Positions 1 to 8,524 of a stretch of DNA of 64,000 bases are shown in pieces; position 1 is the stretch's first letter, and every line of letters starts with the position of its first letter. The position numbers and the translations under genes are program-made. The DNA is from Georgenia daeguensis (GTDB lineage: Bacteria > Actinomycetota > Actinomycetes > Actinomycetales > Actinomycetaceae): NCBI RefSeq assembly GCF_039537705.1, contig NZ_BAABBA010000007.1:1-64000 (forward strand), read 5' to 3'. The notes beneath the pieces are model-generated. The model was not told the origin of the DNA. It saw only the letters and a list, made by a program, of their open reading frames with translations, and did no database searches.

Positions 1-1
1 A

Positions 2-120
2 GTTACGGCGGTCATAGCGAGGGGGAAACGCCCGGTCCCATTCCGAACCCGGAAGCTAAGCCCCTCAGCGCCGATGGTACTGCACGGGAGACTGTGTGGG
101 AGAGTAGGACACCGCCGAAC
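2..120 (+). rRNA. rrf: 5S ribosomal RNA
   Basis: The sequence has the actinobacterial 5S form: a 5' arm GTTACGGCGG that pairs with the 3' arm CCGCCGAAC, and the internal block CCCATTCCGAACCCGGAAG typical of loops B/C. Closing the terminal helix places the ends at about 2 and 120. The window opens at this gene, so the 16S and 23S genes should lie just upstream. A strong terminator follows within 11 bases. Confidence 0.95.
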
Positions 121-130
121 ACCCATTGAA

Positions 131-166
131 AGGAATGGCCCCCACCACCAGGTGGGGGCCATTCCT
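131..166 (+). terminator. rrn operon terminator
   Basis: A perfect 16-base inverted repeat (AGGAATGGCCCCCACC, loop ACCA, then the complement) lies 10 bases after the 5S rRNA. There is no long T-run, as is common at this GC content. Confidence 0.85.
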
Positions 167-252
167 GCATCTGCCCACCGGCTGCGGTCGGCCGCGGCAT
201 TGCGCGCGACCGGGGAATCTGGATGTGTGGGGCATCGGATTGTCTGGTGTGC

Positions 253-396
253 GCTCAGGATTTCGGCGCGCTGAGGTTCTCGGGCCCGCTGAGGTTCTCG
301 GGCCCGCTGAGGTTCTCGGGCGTGCTGAGGTTCTCGGGCGTGCTGAGGTTCTTGGGCGTGCTGAGGTCCCTGGGCTGTGCTCAGGTTCTTCGGTGT
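253..396. repeat. 18-bp tandem repeat array
   Basis: About eight head-to-tail copies of an 18-base unit, consensus GCTGAGGTTCTCGGGCGT. The central copies (270-359) are nearly identical; the outer ones (253-269, 360-378, 379-396) are degenerate. The array fills the gap between the rrn terminator and ilvD. The rest of 167-518 holds no gene I can support. An open frame through the array would repeat a hexapeptide but has no ribosome-binding site or homologue I recognise. Confidence 0.85.
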
Positions 397-518
397 GCTC
401 AAGGATTGTCGATCGAGCGATGTACTCGGATCTGCCGGGCCGGCGCTCTGCTCGGGTACGCCGGATCTGCTTTCGTCCGCACTTCGGCCCCGTGACATGG
501 CCTGGATCGGTCGCGTCC

Positions 519-524
519 TAGACT
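519..524 (+). promoter_or_regulatory. -10 box of ilvD (leaderless)
   Basis: TAGACT ends 7 bases before the ilvD ATG, so transcription should begin at or next to the start codon. There is no Shine-Dalgarno sequence in the gap, which supports a leaderless mRNA. Confidence 0.6.
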
Positions 525-531
525 CGGGCGC

Positions 532-2241
<1,710 letters not shown>

Positions 2242-2250
2242 ACCCCGACC

Positions 2251-2300
2251 GCGCGTGCGGACCTCCTCCGCGCGTGCGGACCTCCTCCGCGCGTGTGGAG
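2251..2300. repeat. 19-bp tandem repeat
   Basis: Two exact copies of GCGCGTGCGGACCTCCTCC (2251-2269 and 2270-2288) and a partial third lie directly after the ilvD stop codon and before its terminator. Confidence 0.8.
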
Positions 2301-2326
2301 CCCGGCCCGCGAGCAGGCGCGCGGAC

Positions 2327-2373
2327 CCGACCGACGGCCCGTTCCCTCACCGAGGGAACGGGCCGTCGGTCGG
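2327..2373. terminator. ilvD terminator hairpin
   Basis: A perfect 22-base inverted repeat with a 3-base loop (CCGACCGACGGCCCGTTCCC plus two more bases, then its complement). It follows ilvD and should stop read-through into the next operon. Confidence 0.85.
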
Positions 2374-2461
2374 TCATCGCCCGCGGTAGGTGAACGGCAG
2401 GTGTGCGGGCGATGAGGGTCCTCTCATGACGTCATCATCTGCCCCTCACCCGTGCTTCCTA

Positions 2462-2516
2462 ACGTCGTTCCGGACAGCACCGGCAGCAAACCGCAGCCGG
2501 GCAGAGCTGTCGACGT
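2462..2516 (+). promoter_or_regulatory. structured 5' leader of the P-loop/pseudo-ABC operon
   Basis: Three stems nest here: ACGTC (2462-2466) with GACGT (2512-2516); GACAGC (2473-2478) with GCTGTC (2506-2511); and CCGGC (2480-2484) with GCCGG (2496-2500). A 6-base bulge lies on the 5' side. The hairpin ends about 20 bases before the start codon at 2536, just ahead of the RBS (GGAGGG, about 2523). I do not recognise a riboswitch class. A regulatory role is inferred from position and nesting only. Confidence 0.4.
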
Positions 2517-2535
2517 CGGCACGGAGGGAACCACC

Positions 2536-3726
2536 ATGACTGTCACCACCTCGTCCCACCCGATCCCGGGGACCCCGCTCACCGGCGGCGAGCCGGGCCT
2601 GTCACCGGCGCCGGCGCCGTCGGCGCCGGCAGCCGTTCCGCCGGGCGCCGGACGTGAGGAGGTCCCCGCCGTCCGGCTCCGGCGGGCGAAGACCGCCTAC
2701 ACGACCCGGTTCCTCGCCCAGCGGCTGACGGACGACGCGCAGGGCTACGGTCTGCTGACCGGCGGGGACGTCCGGCCCTCGGCCGGCGACGTGGTCCTCG
2801 CACGGGTGGTCCGTCTCGGTCAGCACAAGCGGCTCGAGGGCCCGGGGAGCCGGCGGCAGACCCTCTTCGTCGGTGACGAGATCCTGGTGGCCTACGGGCA
2901 CCGTTACGCGCCCGACCAGTTCGAGGCCGAGGTCCCCGACGATCTTCGGCACACGCACCTCGTGGCGGCCGGCGGCCTGACCGGCGTGGTCACGGGGCAG
3001 CACGCCCGCATGGAGGACGCCACGATCCTCGAGCCGCTGGGGCTCCTCACCGACGGCGACGGGGTCGTCACCCTCGGCCGGCTCGCGCCCCAGCAGCTGC
3101 TCGCCGACGTCCCGGGCGCACCACGCGGGCGCTTCCCGGCCGGCCGGCCCACCGTCGTCGCCGTCCTCGGCACGTCCATGAACTCCGGCAAGTCCACGGC
3201 GCTCGCGTGCCTCGTGCGCGGGCTGGTCTCGGCCGGCCGCACCGTGGCCGCGGGCAAGGTGACCGGCACGGGTGCCGGCGGCGACCCGCGTCTCTTCACC
3301 GACGCCGGAGCGTCCGCCGTCCTGGACTTCACCGACTTCGGCCTGCCCTCCACCTTCCGTCTCGACCACGGCCGGGTGCGCTCGCTCCTCGCCTCGCTCG
3401 TCGACGCCCTGGCCGCCACGGGGCCCGACGTCGTCGTCGTCGAGATCGCCGACGGCGTCTACCAGGCAGAGACGGGGCGTCTCCTCCATGACCCGCTGTT
3501 CCGCGCGGTCGTGGACCGGGTCGTCTTCGCCGCGGGCGACGCCCTCGGTGCGACGGCGGGCGTCGGACTCCTCGAGGCGGCCGGGATCGACGTCGCCGCC
3601 GTCAGCGGCGTCCTGACCTCCTCCCCCCTCGCCACGCGCGAGGCGACGGCGGCCGTCGACGTCCCCGTGGTGCCGACCTTCGGTCTGACGGAGCCGGGGG
3701 CCGCCACCGCGCTGCTGCCGCGATGA
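2536..3726 (+). CDS. P-loop NTPase of unknown function (DUF1611/BioD-like fold)
   Basis: A 396-residue cytoplasmic protein. Residues 1-45 are a Pro/Ala-rich tail. Residues ~48-195 look like a beta-rich domain I do not recognise. Residues ~205-396 form an NTPase domain with a clear Walker A, GTSMNSGKST (212-221), followed by GKVTGTGAGGDP and the hydrophobic strand PDVVVVEIADG. This arrangement resembles DUF1611, MobB or dethiobiotin synthetase-type folds, but the family call is tentative. Start chosen at the ATG with GGAGGG 8 bases upstream. Its stop overlaps the next start (ATGA, 3723-3726), so it is translationally coupled to an ABC-exporter-like protein that lacks its own Walker A. The role is unknown; supplying NTPase activity or a ligand to the membrane partner is inference. 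Confidence 0.75.
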   Translation: MTVTTSSHPIPGTPLTGGEPGLSPAPAPSAPAAVPPGAGREEVPAVRLRRAKTAYTTRFLAQRLTDDAQGYGLLTGGDVRPSAGDVVLARVVRLGQHKRLEGPGSRRQTLFVGDEILVAYGHRYAPDQFEAEVPDDLRHTHLVAAGGLTGVVTGQHARMEDATILEPLGLLTDGDGVVTLGRLAPQQLLADVPGAPRGRFPAGRPTVVAVLGTSMNSGKSTALACLVRGLVSAGRTVAAGKVTGTGAGGDPRLFTDAGASAVLDFTDFGLPSTFRLDHGRVRSLLASLVDALAATGPDVVVVEIADGVYQAETGRLLHDPLFRAVVDRVVFAAGDALGATAGVGLLEAAGIDVAAVSGVLTSSPLATREATAAVDVPVVPTFGLTEPGAATALLPR

Positions 3727-5447
3727 CGGCGGGCCGGGGAGAAGGGTTCCCGCCGCTGTGGCACGGCCGTCGGCGCCGTCAGCTGCTCGGCCTGGTGGCC
3801 ACGGGGGTGGGGCAGGCGGTGTGCGCGGTGACGACGGCCCTGGCGCTCTCCGCCCTGCTGGCGGCGGTCGGTGACCGGGAACGGCTCATGACGACCGTGG
3901 TGCTCCTCGTGGCCGCGGTCGGGGTCGGGGTGCTGCGCGCGCAGGAGAAGGTTCGGGCCGAGCAGCTCAGCCAGGACTACGTGCGCGAGCTGCGGCGGGG
4001 TCTGCTCGGGTCGGCGCTGACCACCCGCCGGGGCCCGGGGCTGGGCATCACGGTCGCCCGGACGACTAACGACCTCTCGGCCGTCCGTAACTGGGTGGCC
4101 CTCGGCATCACGCCGCTGGCGGTCGGCGTCCCGACGATCCTCGGCGCCACGGTGGCCCTCGCGGTCCTCGACCCGCTCCTCGCCGTCGCGGTCGCGGCGC
4201 CCATGCTCGTGCTGGGCGCCGTGCTGGCCGCGCTCGCCGGGCCGGCCTTCCGGCGCTCGCGCGAGCTGCGCCGTCGGCGGGGCCGCCTCGCGACGGCGGT
4301 GTCCGAGACCGTCACGGCCGCCCGGACGATCCGGGCGGCCGGCGGGGAGCGACGGGAGCTGCGCCAGCTCGACCGGTTCAGCGCAGCCGTCGCCGAGGCG
4401 GCGGTGGAGCGGTCGCGGGTGGCGGGGGCCCTTCGCGGGGCCGCGGCTCTCGCCTCGGCGCTCGCGCTCGCCGCCGTGGCCGCCGTCGGCGCGTGGTTCG
4501 AGACGTCCGGGGCCGCCGTCGCCGGGGCGCTGACGATCGTCGGGCTGGTCGCCGGCCCGGTGAGCGACCTCGGCAGGGTGGTGGAGTACCGCCAGGCGTT
4601 CCTGGCCGCGCGCCGCGTCCTCGCGCCGGTGCTCGCCGAGGGCGCGGCCCACCGTGCCCACGAGCTCCGTCTGCGGCGACAGTACGGCGGTCACCCGCCG
4701 GTGACGGCGCGGACCCGGAGCCAGGACGGCGTGGTCCACGTCGGCGACCTGGTCGTGGGCGGCGCCCCGGTCCCCGAGCTCGTCGCCCTGCCCGGCTCGC
4801 GGATCCTGGTGCGCAGCGCGGACGCCGGCCGTGAGGCCGAGACCCTGAGCGTGGTCGCCGGGGTCCGGCACGCGCCGGGCGCCTGGGTCCGGGTGTCGGG
4901 CTATGTGCTCCAGGAGCTGCCGGCCACGCAGCGCCGCCTGCTCGTCGGGGCCGTGGCCAGCACGGACGTCCTCGAGCGCGGGACGGTCGCGCGGGCGGTG
5001 CGCTACCGCGACCCGGAGAGCACGGCGTCGGTGCCCGAGGTCCTCGAGGCGGTGGGGCTGACGGGCCGGGTCGCAGCTCTCGATCGCGGCGAGCGGACCG
5101 TCCTGCGCCGTGGCGGGGAGCCGTTGACCGTGAGCGAGCGGATGCGGGTGCTGCTGGCGCGCGCGGTCTACGGGGAGCCGGCCCTGGTGGTCCTGGACCG
5201 GGTGGACACCAGGCTGGGGCAGGGTGGCGGCGAGGTGATCGACCGGCTCTGGCTCGAGTACCCCGGTGTCATCGTCGCGGCGAGCGACGCGCCGGACGCC
5301 CTGCCGGGCGCCGTGACCGTCTGGGACCTCGACGACACGTCCGCGGCAGGCAACCGGCCCGTGCTGGCCCGGCCCGGTGCCGGCGCGGGAACCTCGGCCC
5401 CGGCCGTTCGTTCCACCGGGGGAGAGCGACGGAAGGAGAACGCATGA
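3723..5447 (+). CDS. ABC-exporter-like membrane protein with catalytically dead NBD
   Basis: A 574-residue protein with the architecture of a type IV ABC exporter half-transporter. About six membrane segments fall in residues ~18-290, with the usual long cytoplasmic helices (RRSRELRRRRGRLATAVSET). A C-terminal region, ~330-545, sits where the nucleotide-binding domain belongs. All ATPase motifs are decayed. The Walker A position reads SADAGREAE (about 365-373), with R-E for K-S/T. The ABC signature is LTVSE. Walker B keeps VVLD but has R for the catalytic E. The H-switch position reads AASDAP. The reading frame is intact, so this is a maintained pseudo-ABC protein rather than a broken gene. 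It overlaps both neighbours by 4 bases. It may be a membrane scaffold, sensor or non-ATP-driven transporter. Confidence 0.8.
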   Translation: MTAGRGEGFPPLWHGRRRRQLLGLVATGVGQAVCAVTTALALSALLAAVGDRERLMTTVVLLVAAVGVGVLRAQEKVRAEQLSQDYVRELRRGLLGSALTTRRGPGLGITVARTTNDLSAVRNWVALGITPLAVGVPTILGATVALAVLDPLLAVAVAAPMLVLGAVLAALAGPAFRRSRELRRRRGRLATAVSETVTAARTIRAAGGERRELRQLDRFSAAVAEAAVERSRVAGALRGAAALASALALAAVAAVGAWFETSGAAVAGALTIVGLVAGPVSDLGRVVEYRQAFLAARRVLAPVLAEGAAHRAHELRLRRQYGGHPPVTARTRSQDGVVHVGDLVVGGAPVPELVALPGSRILVRSADAGREAETLSVVAGVRHAPGAWVRVSGYVLQELPATQRRLLVGAVASTDVLERGTVARAVRYRDPESTASVPEVLEAVGLTGRVAALDRGERTVLRRGGEPLTVSERMRVLLARAVYGEPALVVLDRVDTRLGQGGGEVIDRLWLEYPGVIVAASDAPDALPGAVTVWDLDDTSAAGNRPVLARPGAGAGTSAPAVRSTGGERRKENA

Positions 5448-5647
5448 GCTACGTGTACAAGGTGGTCCAGCTCCGCGAGGGGATGATCGGCGGGAAGATC
5501 TCGGCCGACAAGCTCGAGAAGGTGCTCAACGACCACGCCCGTCAGGGGTGGCAGCTCAAGGCCATCACCTCCACGGACGTCAAGGGGCGCGTGGGCCCGG
5601 GCGGCGTCGAGGGTCTCCTCGTGACGTTCGAGCGACCGGCGGGCTGA
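5444..5647 (+). CDS. DUF4177 domain protein
   Basis: A 67-residue protein. The core YVYKVVQLREG...LEKVLNDHARQGWQLKAI...LLVTFERP matches the DUF4177 pattern: a beta strand, a helix with an N-x-x-x-x-x-GW turn, then two strands. The start ATG overlaps the stop of the pseudo-ABC gene (ATGA), and AAGGAG precedes it. It is the last gene of the three-gene unit. DUF4177 has no established biochemical function. Its tight coupling suggests a small partner of the membrane protein. Confidence 0.85.
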   Translation: MSYVYKVVQLREGMIGGKISADKLEKVLNDHARQGWQLKAITSTDVKGRVGPGGVEGLLVTFERPAG

Positions 5648-5724
5648 CGGCGGAGCTTGCCGGACGCCCGGCAGGAGGTGAGGCCGGGCATGCAGGGGCG
5701 CACCGCCTCCAGTGCGGGAGGGCC

Positions 5725-5773
5725 GTCACGCGCGCAGGGGGCGCGTGACCGTCCGGTCCCGTCGCCCCCTGCG
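5725..5773. terminator. bidirectional terminator between convergent genes
   Basis: Two mutually exclusive hairpins overlap: GTCACGCGC (5725-5733) with GCGCGTGAC (5741-5749), and CGCAGGGGGCG (5733-5743) with CGCCCCCTGCG (5763-5773). They lie between the convergent DUF4177 gene and the transporter gene. Confidence 0.7.
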
Positions 5774-5781
5774 TGCGGGCC

Positions 5782-7353
5782 TCACGCTCCGCCGAGCACC
5801 TGGGCCAGCAGGATCTTGACGACCATCGCCGTCGGGTAGACGAGGGCGTAGCCCAGGGCGACCCGCGGGTCGTGGCCGGTGCGGCCGTTGGCGAAGGCCA
5901 GCAGGGCCGGCTGCGTCTGCGCGCCCGCGACGATCCCGGACAGGCGGGTCCCGCCGGTGCGGAAGCCCCAGCGCATCACCGCGTAGAGGCCGACCCCCAC
6001 CACCGCCGTGACGGCCGCGCCGAGCACCAGGATGGTCACGACGGAGCCGGAGGCGAACGCGTTGAGGATCTGCCCGCCCGCGTTCGCGCCGGCGTAGGCG
6101 AGGAAGACCAGCAGGCCGATCTCTGAGAGCACCGCCGTCGCCGTCTGGGGCAGCGACGTCACCACCGGCCCGACCCGGCCCACCCGCCCCATGACCAGCC
6201 CGACGAGCAGCGTCCCGGCGGCCGCACCGATCGTGAAGGAGTCACCGCCCGGGACCGGGACCGGCAGCTCGCCCAGCAGCAGGCCCGCGACGAGCCCGAG
6301 ACCGAGTGCCGCCGGGTTGATGTCCGACAGCCCGCGGGCGGAGTCGCCGAGGTACGCCGTCACCTCGCCGATCCGTTCGCGGGGCGCGACCACGCGGACC
6401 CGGTCGCCGAGCTGCAGGGCCATCCCGGGCACGGCCACCTGGTCGACGTCGCCACGACGCACCCGCACCACGGTCGCCTGGAACTTCTCCTCCAGACCCA
6501 GCTGCGCGACGGTCCGCCCGGCGTGCGCGAGGGTCGAGATCGTGATCCGTCGGTTGTCGAGCCGGCTGCGGTCGGCGACGAGGTCGTGCGAGGAGAGGTG
6601 CCCGAGCTCCGTGACCGCCGCCTCGACCACCGGGGCCGGCCCGACGACGGTGACGACGTCGCCGCGCGCGAGCACGTCGCCGGCGCCGACGGGCTCCGCC
6701 GGGCCCTCCTCCGTGTGCCGGATGCGAGAGAACCGCAGCTCGTCGCCGTGCCGGTGCTGGATCTCCGCGACGGTCGGACGGTCGTCGCGGTCCACCCGTA
6801 CCGTCCGGTCGACGACGGGGGAGGGGGCGTCCGTGTCCTTCTCCCGGTAGCGCAGCGCGAGGGAGGAGATCACGAGCATGCCGAGGACGCCGAAGAGGTA
6901 GGCCACGGAGTACCCGACGGTCGCCTCCGGGGTCCCGCCCGCGGCCGCGAGGGCAGGGGTGTTCGTCAGCGCGCCGGCGAAGGTTCCCGCCACGGTCTCG
7001 CGCCCGAGCCCGAGCGCGTTCCCGAGCCCGACGGCGGTCCCCGCGCCCGCCACCAGGGCGAGGGCGACGGCGAGCATCAGCGGCCAGGCGGTGCGCAGCG
7101 AGTGGAAGAAGTTCGGGCCCGAGGAGATGCCGGTGACGAAGGCGAAGAGGGCCAGGCCGAGGGAGCCGATCACCGGGGGGATGGCGAGCGCGACGCCGTG
7201 GCTCGCCCCCCACGCGCCGAGACCGATGGCGGTGAACAGCACGGCCGCGGCCCCCAGGGAGACCCCGCGGACGCTCACGCGGCCGACCAGAGCGCCGACA
7301 CCGACGACGAGGAAGAGCAGGACGAGCGGCTGGGCCGCGAGCGTCTCGAGCAT
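5782..7353 (-). CDS. AspT/YidE-type membrane transporter with TrkA-C domains
   Basis: A 523-residue inner-membrane protein of the aspartate:alanine exchanger (AAEx) family. The N-terminal membrane half (residues 1-~165) contains IGSLGLALFAFVTGISSGPNF and GALTNTPALAAAGG. A soluble central segment (~175-345) carries two RCK/TrkA-C modules, visible as VGAGDVLARGDVVTVVG and VPGMALQLGDRVRVVAP. A second membrane half (~350-523) ends with GIVAGAQTQPALLAFAN, the family's repeated signature. The TrkA-C modules probably bind a nucleotide or small ligand; the substrate is unknown. The ATG at 7353 begins the first membrane helix. It is convergent with the P-loop trio and divergent from the PCD-VOC gene. 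Confidence 0.88.
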   Translation of the reverse strand: MLETLAAQPLVLLFLVVGVGALVGRVSVRGVSLGAAAVLFTAIGLGAWGASHGVALAIPPVIGSLGLALFAFVTGISSGPNFFHSLRTAWPLMLAVALALVAGAGTAVGLGNALGLGRETVAGTFAGALTNTPALAAAGGTPEATVGYSVAYLFGVLGMLVISSLALRYREKDTDAPSPVVDRTVRVDRDDRPTVAEIQHRHGDELRFSRIRHTEEGPAEPVGAGDVLARGDVVTVVGPAPVVEAAVTELGHLSSHDLVADRSRLDNRRITISTLAHAGRTVAQLGLEEKFQATVVRVRRGDVDQVAVPGMALQLGDRVRVVAPRERIGEVTAYLGDSARGLSDINPAALGLGLVAGLLLGELPVPVPGGDSFTIGAAAGTLLVGLVMGRVGRVGPVVTSLPQTATAVLSEIGLLVFLAYAGANAGGQILNAFASGSVVTILVLGAAVTAVVGVGLYAVMRWGFRTGGTRLSGIVAGAQTQPALLAFANGRTGHDPRVALGYALVYPTAMVVKILLAQVLGGA

Positions 7354-7530
7354 GGGGTTGGCTCCCTGGGCTTGCGTGCTGGCGACGCGGCGGTCGTGAA
7401 CCGGCGTCGGTACGACGGTATCGGGCGGTTCGTCCGGTGGTGCCGGGCCAGACGTCACGGGTGCGGTGTCGGCTGGGTCACCCGGACGGTGCCCCTCGAC
7501 TGCCCATCTCACGCGTGCCACGCTGCACAC

Positions 7531-8202
7531 ATGAAGGTGCTCAAGGACGAGGACGTCCAGTCGCGCCCGGGCCTGCAGGACTGGCGTGTGCTGGCGGGCC
7601 GGCTGCACGCGACGTTCCGGTCGGGGTCGATGACCCGCGGCATCGAGCTGGTCCGGCGCATCGGCGAGGTGGCCGAGGAGCTGAACCACCACCCGGACGT
7701 CGACCTGCGCTACTACCGCGTGCACGTCGTGCTCACCACACACGCCGCGCACGGGCTCACCGAGCGGGACGTCTCCCTCGCCGGGCGGATCGGTGCCGCG
7801 GCGGCGGAGCTCGGGATGCCGGCCGAGCCCGGCCGTCCGCGCGCGGTGGAGATCGCCGTCGACGCGCTGGACATCCCGGCCGTGATGCCGTTCTGGAAGG
7901 CGGTCCTGGGTTACCGCACGCAGGTCGGCCCGGGCCAGGACGAGGCGGGCGCCGTCGACCTCGAGGACCCCGACGCGCGAGCGCCGAGTGTGTGGTTCCA
8001 GCAGATGGAGCTGCCGCGCCCCGGCCGGGGGCGCATCCACGTCGACATCCATGTGCCGCACGACGAGGCCGAGGCCCGGGTGCGGGCGGCGCTCCACGCG
8101 GGCGGGCACCTCGTCAGCGACGTCTACGCGCCGTCGTGGTGGGTGCTCTCGGACGCCGAGGGCAACGAGGCCTGCGTCCGCACGTGGCAGGGGCGGGACT
8201 GA
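7531..8202 (+). CDS. pterin-4a-carbinolamine dehydratase / VOC (glyoxalase-like) fusion
   Basis: A 223-residue two-domain protein. Residues 1-~98 are a pterin-4a-carbinolamine dehydratase (DCoH) domain with the catalytic HHPD motif (53-56), then YYRVHVVLTTHAAHGLT. Residues ~103-220 are a VOC/glyoxalase-like domain (VEIAVDALDIPAVMPFWKAV ... IHVDIHVPHDEAEARV ... WVLSDAEGNEACV). The first domain would dehydrate 4a-hydroxytetrahydropterin. The substrate of the second is unknown. A -10-like CACGCT ends 6 bases before the ATG, suggesting a leaderless message. No aromatic amino acid hydroxylase is encoded nearby. Confidence 0.85.
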   Translation: MKVLKDEDVQSRPGLQDWRVLAGRLHATFRSGSMTRGIELVRRIGEVAEELNHHPDVDLRYYRVHVVLTTHAAHGLTERDVSLAGRIGAAAAELGMPAEPGRPRAVEIAVDALDIPAVMPFWKAVLGYRTQVGPGQDEAGAVDLEDPDARAPSVWFQQMELPRPGRGRIHVDIHVPHDEAEARVRAALHAGGHLVSDVYAPSWWVLSDAEGNEACVRTWQGRD

Positions 8203-8333
8203 CCGCCGCCCGGCCGGACTCCGGGGTCCTGTGCATCGCTGATCGGCCGGCGCTGAGTGTCCGGTGCACCGTGATCTCCGCCCGTCCACGGAGCGGATCC
8301 GTTCTCCACGATGTGAGACACGGGTCGCCGAGG

Positions 8334-8362
8334 GTGACGTGCGCCGCACGTCGGGCTATGGT
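8334..8362 (+). promoter_or_regulatory. promoter of the ilvB leader
   Basis: GTGACG (8334-8339) as -35, a 17-base spacer, then TATGGT (8357-8362) as -10. The leader peptide ATG follows 7 bases later, so it would sit at the transcript 5' end. Confidence 0.6.
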
Positions 8363-8369
8363 GAGGTCC

Positions 8370-8417
8370 ATGCAGTTCCGGACCGTAGTACTTAGCCAGC
8401 GCGCCGCAGCCCTCTGA
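8370..8417 (+). CDS. ilvB leader peptide
   Basis: A 15-codon ORF, MQFRTVVLSQRAAAL, with a Val-Val-Leu run and a terminal Leu. It lies immediately downstream of a promoter and upstream of an intrinsic terminator in front of ilvB. The 3' codons (Gln-Arg-Ala-Ala-Ala) form the 5' arm of a hairpin with 8426-8434. This is the layout of ribosome-mediated attenuation controlled by charged tRNA-Val/Leu. It has no RBS; the start appears leaderless. Confidence 0.75.
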   Translation: MQFRTVVLSQRAAAL

Positions 8418-8472
8418 CAGGACCTGCTGCGCGCACCCCCTCGACATCCCCGACCGGGACGAGGGGTTTTTT
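8399..8472 (+). terminator. ilvBN attenuator (pause stem and terminator)
   Basis: The pause stem pairs 8399-8410 (GCGCGCCGCAGC, one bulged C) with 8426-8434 (GCTGCGCGC). The terminator pairs CCCCTCG (8437-8443) with CGAGGGG (8460-8466) and is followed by six Ts, which is unusual in this GC-rich sequence and so persuasive. It ends 52 bases before the ilvB start. I did not find a convincing antiterminator by eye. Confidence 0.78.
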
Positions 8473-8524
8473 CATGCCCGGCACCGCTGACCAAGACCGC
8501 ACCACCCGACCCAGGAGGCACAAG

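Noticed and set aside
126..521. Open frame with hexapeptide repeats through the 18-bp array
   Set aside because: No RBS or promoter, composition follows the DNA repeat, and no homologue is recognised.
3723..5447. Pseudo-ABC gene as a decayed pseudogene
   Set aside because: The frame is intact over 574 codons with both gene overlaps preserved, so maintained function is more likely.
8203..8524. T-box or riboswitch control of ilvB
   Set aside because: No T-box sequence; a short Val/Leu leader ORF plus terminator explains the region better.
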